Under the pieces are notes generated by a model that saw only the letters and a program-made list of their open reading frames with translations, was not told the DNA's origin and did not search any database. A program made the translations under genes and the position numbers. DNA of 38,428 bases from Spirochaetaceae bacterium. Lineage in GTDB: Bacteria; Spirochaetota; Spirochaetia; Treponematales; Breznakiellaceae. Location of the stretch: contig JAISIL010000023.1 of NCBI GenBank assembly GCA_031262035.1, positions 1-38,428 of the forward strand. The letters are read 5' to 3'. This document shows positions 1 to 7,737 of this stretch, piece by piece; positions within the stretch are counted from its first letter, which is position 1, and every line of letters begins with the position of its first letter.

Positions 1-628
1 TATTGAAACCTGCGGCTTTTGCAATTGCATTACTTAATGCAAGGTTATAACCGGAAGGCTTGCCATCCGGAGCAATATAATCAATAGGCGGCCCATCGCC
101 CGGTAAACCGACTATTACCGTTTCCTGTCCGTCAATGGATGCAGGAGAGGCGGTTCTTTCGGTGTTGCCCCGGATAAAATAGGTCTCTGTAATTTGTTCC
201 AGAGTGCCATCTGCCTTGATATCTGCTATTGCTTTATTTAAAGTATTAAGCAGACTCGTATTGCTTTCTGCGACTGTTAAAGATAAATCATAACTGGTAA
301 AAGCCGGGTCGGGAATTGCCAAAAGGCTTGAGTCATTGCGTGTATAATAATTTGCCAGCGACATCATTAAACCAACCCAGGCGTCTGCCTTGCCGGCCTT
401 CAGAGCGGTTAAGGCCTCCGGCCCGGAATCAAAGGCCAACACTGATTTAGGCCTGTAACCATGCCCTTCAAAAAAGTCGGGCCCTACATCAAAATTTGCT
501 CCAATAATTGCAACACTGCGGCCGTCAATATCAGACAAAGTAGTGATTGCGCCCGATTCCTTTTGCGCTGAAGCAAATAGTTCTGTTGCCAGAAAGAGCA
601 CTGTAAAAATAATATATAATTTCTTCAT
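1..628 (-). CDS. ABC-type substrate-binding protein with permuted lobes (partial, runs off left edge)
   Basis: The reading frame is open from an ATG at 628 to the window edge (about 209 codons), so the C-terminus is missing. An in-frame ATG at 631 directly precedes it and could also be the start; AAGGT lies just upstream. It opens with a hydrophobic signal peptide (MKKLYIIFTVLFLATELFAS), so it is probably periplasmic or a lipid-free secreted protein. The next part matches lobe 2 of the SBP_bac_3 family (TTLSDIDGRSVAII, then ALTALKAGKADAWVG and LNKAIADIKADGTLEQI). A lobe 1 start follows (VIVGLPGDGPPIDYIAPDGK). The order is therefore lobe 2 then lobe 1, the reverse of the normal family. It lies 5 bp after the sugar-binding gene and is last of the visible operon. 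The ligand is unknown; amino acid or another small polar solute is the family expectation. Confidence 0.8.
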   Translation of the reverse strand, partial: MKKLYIIFTVLFLATELFASAQKESGAITTLSDIDGRSVAIIGANFDVGPDFFEGHGYRPKSVLAFDSGPEALTALKAGKADAWVGLMMSLANYYTRNDSSLLAIPDPAFTSYDLSLTVAESNTSLLNTLNKAIADIKADGTLEQITETYFIRGNTERTASPASIDGQETVIVGLPGDGPPIDYIAPDGKPSGYNLALSNAIAKAAGFN

Positions 629-633
629 CATTC

Positions 634-1641
634 TTACCTTATATTCCCCAGTTCCTTATGTATGGCAATGAGTTCTGCCACATTGTCCTTTGTGTAAAGT
701 GCGCAAGTGATGTTCGTGTTTACGGTAGGCTTTAGCGGCTGCTTGCCCGAGATGATGTCGTCACACATTTGCAGAATACGGGCGGCAAGGTCGTTCGCAT
801 TCTGGAATGCGGTAGCGGTAAGACGGCCATCACGAATCAGAAGGGCGGCTCCCGCGTCGCCGTCAACTCCGTATGCTTGCATTTTGTCATAAGCGCTATT
901 GTCCTTTACCGCTTGCAAAGCGCCCAAGGCCATGCTATCGTTCATTGAAATAACAGCGTCAATCGGTTTATCGCCGGAAGATTGAACCCAGTCTTTCATG
1001 AAGTCTATCGCTTCGCTCTCCATCCAGTGGGCGGAGTCTTCGCGGAAAATTTCCACATCCCCTCTTTTGTCAAAGAATTCCTCTTGCCATGCGCGGCGGC
1101 GTTCCACCGAATGCATGTTGCCGTCCGGGCCGCGGAACACCACAAGGCGTGCGCCCTGCGGAATGGTGTTAAGCGCATAACGGGCAACTACCGCGCCTTG
1201 TTCATAAGGGTCGGCGTCTACGCTGTTGGTGATATCCATTAGGGCTTGTTCCGGAATACGGGGGTTTGTGAGAATGATGGGCACTCCGGTGCCGGCCGCT
1301 TCTAGGATGGCAGACTTCTCCGCCTCGCTGTCATTGGGTTGAATGACGAGAATGTTGTATTTGTCCCTTAGGGCTTGCCCAATCAGGCTGTTCTGCCGCT
1401 CGTTGTTCGACTGTGCATCCTGAATTTCCAGAGTAAAGAGAGGGTGCTTACCCTCAGTCATTTCGTCCTGCATGCACTTTGCAATCAGGGCCGGAAATAT
1501 GTCGGCCATGCCGCGGGCAATAAACACCACACGCTTCTTCTCGCCGTTCACCACTGGCGAATCAACAGCCTTCTGCCCAGCGGCAAATGCCGCCCCGCCA
1601 ATTAAAGTTAAAGCCACAATTAATGACATCAGTTTCTTCAT
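634..1641 (-). CDS. Periplasmic sugar-binding protein (Peripla_BP_4, galactose/ribose type)
   Basis: A 335-residue protein of the usual length for type I periplasmic sugar-binding proteins. Residues 1-22 form a signal peptide ending near AFAAGQ. The body shows the family pattern: a first strand KRVVFIARGMADIFPALIAK, then QPNDSEAEKSAILEAAGTGVPIILTNPRIP, then VVFRGPDGNMHSVERRRAWQEE, then DAVISMNDSMALGALQA and the hinge-region AYGVDGDAGAALLIRDGRLTATAFQNA. This resembles MglB-like proteins. It would deliver a sugar to an ABC importer or chemoreceptor, but no matching ATPase or sugar permease is visible, and it is embedded among polar-amino-acid-type binding proteins. The start is supported by AGGTGG about 7 bp upstream. 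A perfect hairpin sits just upstream of that ribosome site. Confidence 0.85.
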   Translation of the reverse strand: MKKLMSLIVALTLIGGAAFAAGQKAVDSPVVNGEKKRVVFIARGMADIFPALIAKCMQDEMTEGKHPLFTLEIQDAQSNNERQNSLIGQALRDKYNILVIQPNDSEAEKSAILEAAGTGVPIILTNPRIPEQALMDITNSVDADPYEQGAVVARYALNTIPQGARLVVFRGPDGNMHSVERRRAWQEEFFDKRGDVEIFREDSAHWMESEAIDFMKDWVQSSGDKPIDAVISMNDSMALGALQAVKDNSAYDKMQAYGVDGDAGAALLIRDGRLTATAFQNANDLAARILQMCDDIISGKQPLKPTVNTNITCALYTKDNVAELIAIHKELGNIR

Positions 1642-1656
1642 ATTATTCCACCTTTT

Positions 1657-1689
1657 GACATGCTTCTAAGCATTGCTTAGAAGCATGTC
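1657..1689. repeat. Perfect 15-bp inverted repeat in the transport operon
   Basis: GACATGCTTCTAAGC (1657-1671) and GCTTAGAAGCATGTC (1675-1689) are perfect complements with a 3-nt loop. It lies between the 1701-2522 and 634-1641 genes. On the minus strand the stem is followed by AAAAGGTGG, not a T-run, so it does not look like an intrinsic terminator. The stem ends about 4 nt before the ribosome-binding site of the sugar-binding protein. A role in mRNA processing, stability or translation is inferred. Confidence 0.8.
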
Positions 1690-1700
1690 GTTTCATTTCT

Positions 1701-2522
1701 TTACTTCTTTACCAAAATAGCCGCCTGCAAATTGTTGTAATACACATCAGTAGTAACTATACCAGGTGAGGCAAGCACTCCCGCATGAAAGAAGAACACA
1801 TCGATCCGGCCTGAGTTCAAGGCGCTAAACTTAGCGTCAAAGGGAACGGTGATAAACTCAACATTGAAGCCTTCCCGCTTTGCAATTTCCGCCATCAGCG
1901 CCGTGTTGTAGCCAGCCGGTTTGCCGTCTGCCTGAATGTAGTCAAAAGGTGGATAGTCGCCGGAGATGCCCACCTTGACCGTTTGCTCTCCTGCAGTTAC
2001 CGGAATGGACACCGGCGCGGGGTTCCCTGTTTGGCTGCCGTCGATGTATTGGGAATTAAGCGAAGCCAGAGTGCCGTCGCTGGTGATGGCTGATAGGGCG
2101 TTATTAATTTGCCCCAGAAGCGCGGCATTTGACTCCAGCATTACCATGCTTACCTTGCCAACTGCTCCTCCAACAAGAAGCGGCGCTTCAATCGGCTTTA
2201 CCGTATTGTCGCTTTGAGAGAGGAATTTCGCGTAAGCCATTGTCGTACCAACTCCGTCAACACGCCCTGCCTTGAGCGCCGCCAGCGCCTCATTTATGCT
2301 TGGAAACATCTCCACCTTGCCGAATGTAACGCCTAGAATCTTGGTAAAATAACCTATCGCTTCCTCAGGCGTCATCGGCGCATTAGCCATGCCGATGACT
2401 TTCCCGTTCAGGTCTGCCAGGGTGTTGATACTTGCCGCGGGAGCGCTCTCCGCAGCGGCATTGGCGAATACTCCCGCCAAAAGAGCCGTGGACAGTAAAA
2501 CTGTCAATAAGATTTTTTTCAT
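1701..2522 (-). CDS. Substrate-binding protein with lobes in reversed order (SBP_bac_3 type)
   Basis: A 273-residue protein with a signal peptide (residues 1-25, hydrophobic with AAAES after it). Residues about 31-168 match lobe 2 of SBP_bac_3: INTLADLNGKVIGMANAP, EALAALKAGRVDGVGTTMAYA, INNALSAITSDGTLASLNSQY. Residues about 182-273 match lobe 1: VKVGISGDYPPFDYIQADGK, GYNTALMAEIAKREGFNVEF, ALNSGRIDVFF, and it stops just after the lobe 1 end (YYNNLQAAILVKK). A normal family member runs lobe 1 then lobe 2, so this looks circularly permuted. The lobe 1 motif usually written TPERKKQVDFS is degraded here. It follows CstA by 4 bp and has a GAGGAG ribosome site in the CstA tail. The ligand is unknown. 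Confidence 0.85.
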   Translation of the reverse strand: MKKILLTVLLSTALLAGVFANAAAESAPAASINTLADLNGKVIGMANAPMTPEEAIGYFTKILGVTFGKVEMFPSINEALAALKAGRVDGVGTTMAYAKFLSQSDNTVKPIEAPLLVGGAVGKVSMVMLESNAALLGQINNALSAITSDGTLASLNSQYIDGSQTGNPAPVSIPVTAGEQTVKVGISGDYPPFDYIQADGKPAGYNTALMAEIAKREGFNVEFITVPFDAKFSALNSGRIDVFFFHAGVLASPGIVTTDVYYNNLQAAILVKK

Positions 2523-2526
2523 TTTC

Positions 2527-4263
2527 TTATCTCCTCTTTATTTTCTTAACCGCCTTTTCGCGCGATAAAGGTGGTATAAGAGCCTTAGCACACTGGACTA
2601 CAATGCTTATTCCCAGGCCGGTAATTAATACTGCAAACACAAGCTGTAAAGCATTGCCACTTATGTTATTTCCCTGTGTTATAGCTGTGCCCAATTGCAG
2701 TATTTTTATTACAAGAGCACTAAAGGTAACACAGGTCATCAAAATTGCCGGTATAACACTGGCAATATACATCCTCTTGGTTCTTCTGAAAAACACCGCA
2801 CAGGAAAGCAAGGCCAAAACCGCCAGCAATTGGTTTCCGGAGCCAAAGAGCGGCCAGACATTCTGATACCCCAAACGGCAAAGTGCCCAGCCTGGTATAA
2901 TCGTTACTACTGTGGCAAACCACTTGTGATGCAAAACCTTATAAGCGCTGCCCCTCTCTTGCGCGGGTTTATCGCTATCTTCCCAAAACTCCTGCCAGGA
3001 AAGCCGTCCCACACGCGCTACAGAATCCAGGCTCGTCAGAGCAAAGGCAGATATTGCAAGGTTAATTAAAGTAAAAACTGCCGTATGGGGAAGATGCAGA
3101 GTCTGCAAAAAGTTCGCCACACCAAGCGAGAAAATAGTAGGCGGCGTCATTTTGAGCGTTGCACCATCAAGCACCACGCCATCAGCAAAAGAAGCAACAA
3201 CGATAAGGCTGATGACCGCCAGAAGGCTTTCGACAATCATCGCCCCGTAAGAGACCGGCTTCATATCCCGCTCGTTTTTAATTTGCTTTGATGCAGTGCC
3301 GGAAGCTACGAGGCTATGAAAGCCGGAAATAGCCCCGCAGGCTACCGTAACAAACATAAAAGGGAAGAGCGTATTCATGGATTGAAGACTGCTTCCACCC
3401 ATGTTGAACGAAGTAAAAGCCGGAAGGTTGATGTCCGGGTTTGCAACAAAGATACCTATTACCGCCGCCATTATCATTGCCACAAGGAGGTATGAATTGA
3501 GGTAATCACGTGGTTGCAACAAAGCCCAAACCGGCACGACACAGGCTATGGCAATATACAGAAAAATGATAATCCGCCAGGCATCCATCCCCACACCCAA
3601 AAGTGGCGCCAAAAGACCAAGCACAATCGCTACTACCAGCAGCACAATTGCAATACCGGTATTTACCCACTTATGAAGTTTTGCCTTTTGCAGTATGAAA
3701 CCTAGCAGCACAGCAAAAGCGATAAAAATAATTGAAGTTGTTGCCGTAGAACCATTAGCCGCCGCCTGTTCGCTGTTCACTGTAGATGAAGTAACAGAAT
3801 TCCATGTGCCGGCTACCACATCGGCAAAAGCGGCAATAACGAGAATGCAGAAAAGCCAGCAGAAAATACAAAATAACTTTTTACCTGCCTTCCCCAAATA
3901 CTTTTCAACAATTGAGCCCAGACCCTGGCCTTTATTGCGCACACTTGCATACATTGCGCCAAAGTCTTGCACAGCACCGAAAAAGATACCACCAAAGATG
4001 CACCACAAAAACACCGGCACCCAGCCAAAAACCGCTGCCTGTATCGGCCCATTAATAGGCCCTGCCCCGGCGATCGAAGCAAACTGATGCCCAAACACTA
4101 CACCCCGGTCGGCAGGCACATAGTCTACACCGTCCTTGTATATTTCGGCAGGAGTTTTCGCCCTAGGGTCTATGCCCCACTTTTTTGCAAGAAAACCGCC
4201 ATAAAATACATAAGCGCCGCCTAAAAGAACAATAGCAATAATAATCAAAATCATACCATTCAT
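2527..4263 (-). CDS. cstA: CstA-family carbon starvation protein (inner-membrane transporter)
   Basis: A 578-residue polytopic membrane protein with many hydrophobic segments. It carries the conserved CstA core near the N-terminus: FGHQFASIAGAGPINGPIQA, GGIFFGAVQDFGAMYAS and RNKGQGLGSIVEKY. It is shorter than E. coli CstA (about 700 residues), as in many anaerobes. Known members import pyruvate or peptides; which applies here cannot be told. The ATG overlaps the stop of the upstream binding-protein/permease gene by 4 bp (ATGA), so translation is probably coupled. Its place inside an operon of binding proteins hints at shared control during carbon limitation. A second in-frame Met at codon 4 is a possible alternative start. 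Confidence 0.92.
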   Translation of the reverse strand: MNGMILIIIAIVLLGGAYVFYGGFLAKKWGIDPRAKTPAEIYKDGVDYVPADRGVVFGHQFASIAGAGPINGPIQAAVFGWVPVFLWCIFGGIFFGAVQDFGAMYASVRNKGQGLGSIVEKYLGKAGKKLFCIFCWLFCILVIAAFADVVAGTWNSVTSSTVNSEQAAANGSTATTSIIFIAFAVLLGFILQKAKLHKWVNTGIAIVLLVVAIVLGLLAPLLGVGMDAWRIIIFLYIAIACVVPVWALLQPRDYLNSYLLVAMIMAAVIGIFVANPDINLPAFTSFNMGGSSLQSMNTLFPFMFVTVACGAISGFHSLVASGTASKQIKNERDMKPVSYGAMIVESLLAVISLIVVASFADGVVLDGATLKMTPPTIFSLGVANFLQTLHLPHTAVFTLINLAISAFALTSLDSVARVGRLSWQEFWEDSDKPAQERGSAYKVLHHKWFATVVTIIPGWALCRLGYQNVWPLFGSGNQLLAVLALLSCAVFFRRTKRMYIASVIPAILMTCVTFSALVIKILQLGTAITQGNNISGNALQLVFAVLITGLGISIVVQCAKALIPPLSREKAVKKIKRR

Positions 4264-7250
4264 ACAGCAACCTCTTGTTTTAACCTCTTGTTAGTTATAC
4301 CCTTATCTATCACATCAAAAAGCCAGATACAAAGGCCGGTAGTAATTAAATACATCACGGCTACGGCAAGAAGCGGGAAGAATGCATCAAAGGTGCGGCT
4401 GCGAATGATGTCGCCTGCACGGGTTAAATCCTGTATGGCAATATAGCCCACAACCGATGTTGACTTTACAAGGCCGATAAATTCATTCTTGTAAACAGGT
4501 AATGCATTCCGTGCCGCCTGTGGCAATGTTACCAGGAAAAAAGCTCCGCTATTGTTGTAGCCTAAACTCCGTGCCGCTTCTATTTGCCCCTTATCCACCT
4601 GGCTTATAGCCCCGCGGATAATTTCACCGATAAAGGCCGCTTCGTTTAAACTAAAGGCAATTATTGCCACTACCACACCAGATATACTGCTCTTCGCAAA
4701 GATAATATAGAAGGTAATCATCAATAAGACCAGCACCGGTGTGCCGCGTAAAATAGTGATGTAGACCTTGCCGATTGCGTTTAGTGCCTTGTGGCGGCTC
4801 ATATTAAGGCCGCAGACGCCAAAACCAAGTATCGTCCCCAGAACAAGGGCACAGAGCGATATCAACATCGTCACGCCCAAACCATTTACAATCAACTTCC
4901 AGCGGTTTTCAAAGATGAGGTTGGAGTAGAAGCTGTTGGAGAGCTTGGCGAAAAAGCCGGGTTTGCTTACCCCTCCCCCAGCCCCTCCCGCAATGGGAGG
5001 GGAGTTAGCAGAGGAGGCACTCCCCTCCCCTTTGGGCGCCAGGCAGACCAGCACGGCGCCGCCTGCATAATAGGGCTCGGTAAAGTTCACCTGCTTTTTG
5101 CGTTCCTCTGTAATGGAGATGCTGGAAACGGCAATATCAACCTTGCCCGATGCCACAGTGGTAACCAATGCGCCAAACTCTAACACGGTCCATTCAAGCT
5201 TGTAGCCGGCCCATTCGGCAAAACGCATGATATACTCAATGGAAAAACCTGTGGGCTTGCCGTCAGAACCAAGTAAAGAGAAGGGGTCGCTCGTGCCGTC
5301 TGTAGCCACCTTTATAGTGCCGTTTTCCCCTGTTAAAGAGATGTCAGGAAGGGAGGGCGTTTCCGCACCGTTCAGCCAGCGGTTTAGCATTGGCTCATAA
5401 CTACCGTCTGCCTTTACCATTGTATAAAATTCGTTTAACTGTTCCAGTAAATGGCTTTTCTCCTTATTCACCATAATGCCGTAGGGGTCGTCTACCAGGG
5501 CCGGCTCTACAAGCATCAGTTCCGGGTTCAGGGCAACCAGTTTACGGGCCAGCGGGTCATCGGTAAGCAAGGCGTCGGCCCTGCCGTTCTTTACCGCTTC
5601 GCCCATGGCCGGCGTGTCGTTATAGTAACGGACCTCCGCGCCCGGCAGGTTCGCTTCCGCGAATTGGTCATGCACGCTGCCGTTCAACACAGCAATGCGC
5701 TTCCCGAAAAAGTCCTGAGGCTTTATTGTGGTTTCGACAGGCTCGACCACCGGGGCTTCATCCGCCCTGACGATAAGCGCGACATCATCAACAAAGTAAT
5801 TAATAGAAGGAAAATCGAAAGCCTGCCTGCGTTCCGGTGTTATCGACACATTATTCATCCCGAAATCAGCTTTGCCACCTTGAACCGCAGCAAGCATGCC
5901 GCTAAAATCGTTTATCACGATGGTATCCAGCGGACGGTTTAAGAAAACAGCAAAACGCATGGCGTATTCAATATCGAAGCCCGTCGCTTTTCCGCCTTCT
6001 GTTATATAAGAGAAAGGCTCCACTACCCCGGCAGTAGCAAACTTGAGCGGCGTCCCGGTTTTGGGAAGCGCTATTTCAGGCAGTTGTGGATTAGGCTCGT
6101 TCCAGCGGGCTTTCATCTCATCAAATATACCCTTCGCTCCTATTTCTTTTTGAAAGGCGTCAAACTCCGCCGGCAAAGGAGAACCTTTGGGGCAGACCAC
6201 ACCATAATCAATTGAATTAAAGCCGGAGATTATCTTGAATTCATTGGGGGCATTTGCCAAAAGAGGCTTCAAACCGGTCCTATCCAGAACCGCCGCATCT
6301 ATTTTATGGGAACGCAAAGCCTGGAAGACATCAGAATAAGTAATAAAGAGCAGAATATTTGCATTTGGAAACCTATCCAATATCATCTGTTCAAATATCA
6401 TCCCCTGAACAGTGCCGAACACAGCATCCTTATACGCAGAAAAATCATTCGCAGAGGGCAGCCCCGTAATATCCGTGGACTCAAGGCGCATCGCCACAGA
6501 ACCGCCTGTAAGGAAGGGCTGGGAAAAGGCAACCATCTTCTTCCGTTCCGGCGTAACGCTCATGTAGTCCACAATGGCCTCAATCTTACCACCCTGAAGC
6601 GCCGCAATAAGCGAAGCGAATTCCAGGTCCACAAGTTCAACCTTTCGCCCCAGAATGCCGCCAATGCGGTAGGCCAATTCCGCCGAAAAGCCGGTGATAT
6701 TTCCGTTTGAATCAATGAAACTCACCGGTTCGCGCCTGGCATTAATGCCAATACGCAGGGCATCGCCTGAGCCATTACCATTACTATCGAAGTTTTCGGG
6801 CATGCGGTAGTCGGTGTGGACGGTGCTCAGCCAGCGTTTTTCCATATCGGCAATGATACCATCGCCTTTAAGATTAGAAAGGGCAGCGTTAATACCCTCC
6901 AGCAAAGCGGTATCGCCTATCTTGACAGCCGCGCACACTTCGTCAGCAATAAGGTAGGTATCCAGGCCGGGATTGATATTAGTATTAGTCTTTGCTGCAT
7001 TCATTGCAAAGATATTACTGGTTACCATCAGGTCGGTTTTACCGGCAAGAAGCGCTGCCAGGTTATCCTGGTCGTTTGAATAGTTGAAAATCTTTGCATC
7101 GGGATAATGCTCCCGGACGAAAGATTCATGCGTAGAACCGGTCATCACCCCAATGCGGGCTTCGTGAATATCGACCGTCTCTGCTCCGGCTTTTGCGCAT
7201 AATAGCGCAAGGGCGAAGATAAGCCAATATCTATTCGATAGTAAAGACAT
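4260..7250 (-). CDS. Three tandem permuted substrate-binding units fused to an ABC permease domain
   Basis: A 996-residue protein. Residues 1-23 are a signal peptide or anchor. Lobe-2-like segments lie at about 26-142, 268-384 and 512-627, and lobe-1-like segments at about 164-256, 401-497 and 644-738. Lobe 1 shows phrases such as SVTPERKKMVAFSQPF and SITEERKKQVNFTEPYY. The order is therefore (lobe 2-lobe 1) three times, or equally two ordinary units flanked by half-units. A Gly/Ser/Pro linker (739-765) precedes a HisM-type permease (about 780-990) with an EAA loop at 891-912 (EAARSLGYNNSGAFFLVTLP). It should be a membrane importer of polar amino acids or similar solutes needing a separate ATPase, which is not in this window. 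It overlaps the STAS gene by 20 bp and CstA by 4 bp. Two palindromic repeats lie in its coding sequence. Confidence 0.9.
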   Translation of the reverse strand: MSLLSNRYWLIFALALLCAKAGAETVDIHEARIGVMTGSTHESFVREHYPDAKIFNYSNDQDNLAALLAGKTDLMVTSNIFAMNAAKTNTNINPGLDTYLIADEVCAAVKIGDTALLEGINAALSNLKGDGIIADMEKRWLSTVHTDYRMPENFDSNGNGSGDALRIGINARREPVSFIDSNGNITGFSAELAYRIGGILGRKVELVDLEFASLIAALQGGKIEAIVDYMSVTPERKKMVAFSQPFLTGGSVAMRLESTDITGLPSANDFSAYKDAVFGTVQGMIFEQMILDRFPNANILLFITYSDVFQALRSHKIDAAVLDRTGLKPLLANAPNEFKIISGFNSIDYGVVCPKGSPLPAEFDAFQKEIGAKGIFDEMKARWNEPNPQLPEIALPKTGTPLKFATAGVVEPFSYITEGGKATGFDIEYAMRFAVFLNRPLDTIVINDFSGMLAAVQGGKADFGMNNVSITPERRQAFDFPSINYFVDDVALIVRADEAPVVEPVETTIKPQDFFGKRIAVLNGSVHDQFAEANLPGAEVRYYNDTPAMGEAVKNGRADALLTDDPLARKLVALNPELMLVEPALVDDPYGIMVNKEKSHLLEQLNEFYTMVKADGSYEPMLNRWLNGAETPSLPDISLTGENGTIKVATDGTSDPFSLLGSDGKPTGFSIEYIMRFAEWAGYKLEWTVLEFGALVTTVASGKVDIAVSSISITEERKKQVNFTEPYYAGGAVLVCLAPKGEGSASSANSPPIAGGAGGGVSKPGFFAKLSNSFYSNLIFENRWKLIVNGLGVTMLISLCALVLGTILGFGVCGLNMSRHKALNAIGKVYITILRGTPVLVLLMITFYIIFAKSSISGVVVAIIAFSLNEAAFIGEIIRGAISQVDKGQIEAARSLGYNNSGAFFLVTLPQAARNALPVYKNEFIGLVKSTSVVGYIAIQDLTRAGDIIRSRTFDAFFPLLAVAVMYLITTGLCIWLFDVIDKGITNKRLKQEVAV
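4982..5002. repeat. GC-rich palindrome inside the SBP-permease linker
   Basis: CCCCTCCC (4982-4989) and GGGAGGGG (4995-5002) are perfect complements around a 5-nt loop. Further CCCCTCCCC-like tracts flank it on both sides (4970-5030). It encodes the low-complexity Gly/Ser/Pro linker between the last binding lobe and the permease. It looks like an in-frame inserted repeat of the kind often found in linkers. Confidence 0.65.
5728..5750. repeat. 23-bp palindromic element encoding VVEPVETT (copy 1)
   Basis: An imperfect palindrome with GTGGT and ACCAC ends and an internal TCGA pair. In the sense of the gene it encodes VVEPVETT at residues 501-508 of the fusion protein, between lobes 1b and 2c. 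A 22/23 identical copy at 30879-30901 encodes the same peptide in the same frame in an unrelated gene. Confidence 0.8.
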
Positions 7251-7530
7251 CTTCCAGACCTGTTACCTCGAAAACTTCGCGGACAATATCCTGGACATTT
7301 TTCAGCACCAGAGACCCGCCTTCTGCAGCCAGAGCCTTCTGTGTAGAAACGAATACGCGCAATCCTGCCGATGCCAGATAATCCAGGTCTTTGAGGTCCA
7401 GGACAATATCCTTGCTTTCTTTCAAAGCATCAGTGATTTGGGCGTTGCATTCTTCTGCTGTTGCAGCGCTCAACTTACCCGAAATGGCCAGTATCAATTT
7501 TGTGCCATCCGTAGTTTTTGTAATTTCCAT
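7231..7530 (-). CDS. STAS-domain anti-sigma factor antagonist
   Basis: A 99-residue single-domain protein of the SpoIIAA/RsbV type. The central motif DLKDLDYLASAGLRVF contains Ser54 in the usual phosphorylation position (ASAGLR). Such proteins bind an anti-sigma kinase and are inactivated by phosphorylation, so this should act in the cytoplasm in partner switching, or modulate the transporter it heads. No kinase or phosphatase partner is visible. The start has AGAGGTGG about 5 bp upstream. It is the first gene of the minus-strand transport operon, overlaps the next gene by 20 bp, and faces the divergent LuxR-type regulator. Confidence 0.9.
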   Translation of the reverse strand: MEITKTTDGTKLILAISGKLSAATAEECNAQITDALKESKDIVLDLKDLDYLASAGLRVFVSTQKALAAEGGSLVLKNVQDIVREVFEVTGLEDVFTIE

Positions 7531-7595
7531 ATACCACCTCTTTAAAAATTTTGATATTTTCGTATATAATATCCCATTTTTTTTACAAAACTGCT

Positions 7596-7737
7596 ATTAT
7601 GCTTTTCTATGATTTTTAAAATAAAAAAGAAAAAAAGGACAGAAAAATCTCATGGAAAAGCATAGTATGCAACTAATATGCAATACATATGACCTCTTGC
7701 AAAAAAATAAAATATCTGATATACTACTCATACTATG
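7596..7737. promoter_or_regulatory. Divergent intergenic region with inverted repeats (possible LuxR-type operators)
   Basis: The 204-bp gap between the STAS and LuxR genes is AT-rich. TATGCTTTTC (7598-7607) pairs perfectly with GAAAAGCATA (7655-7664), and the arms extend imperfectly on both sides. The odd palindrome CATAGTATG (7661-7669) recurs as CATACTATG (7729-7737), the latter covering the LuxR start codon. These could be operators for the neighbouring regulator; this is inferred from position only. A possible minus-strand -10 (TATTAT, near 7568) for the transport operon is weak. Confidence 0.45.
7697..7725 (+). promoter_or_regulatory. Sigma-70-like promoter of the LuxR-type gene
   Basis: TTGCAA (7697-7702), a 17-bp spacer, and TATACT (7720-7725). 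The expected transcription start is about 7731-7733, only 2-4 nt before the ATG at 7735, so the transcript would be nearly leaderless. No other usable start exists upstream in frame because a stop lies at 7708. Confidence 0.65.

Noticed and set aside
1657-1689. Intrinsic terminator
   Set aside because: No T-run follows the stem on either strand, and the next gene is in the same operon.
4791-5183. ORF on the plus strand opposite the SBP-permease gene
   Set aside because: It is a shadow of the real gene; its low-complexity part comes from the GC-rich palindrome.
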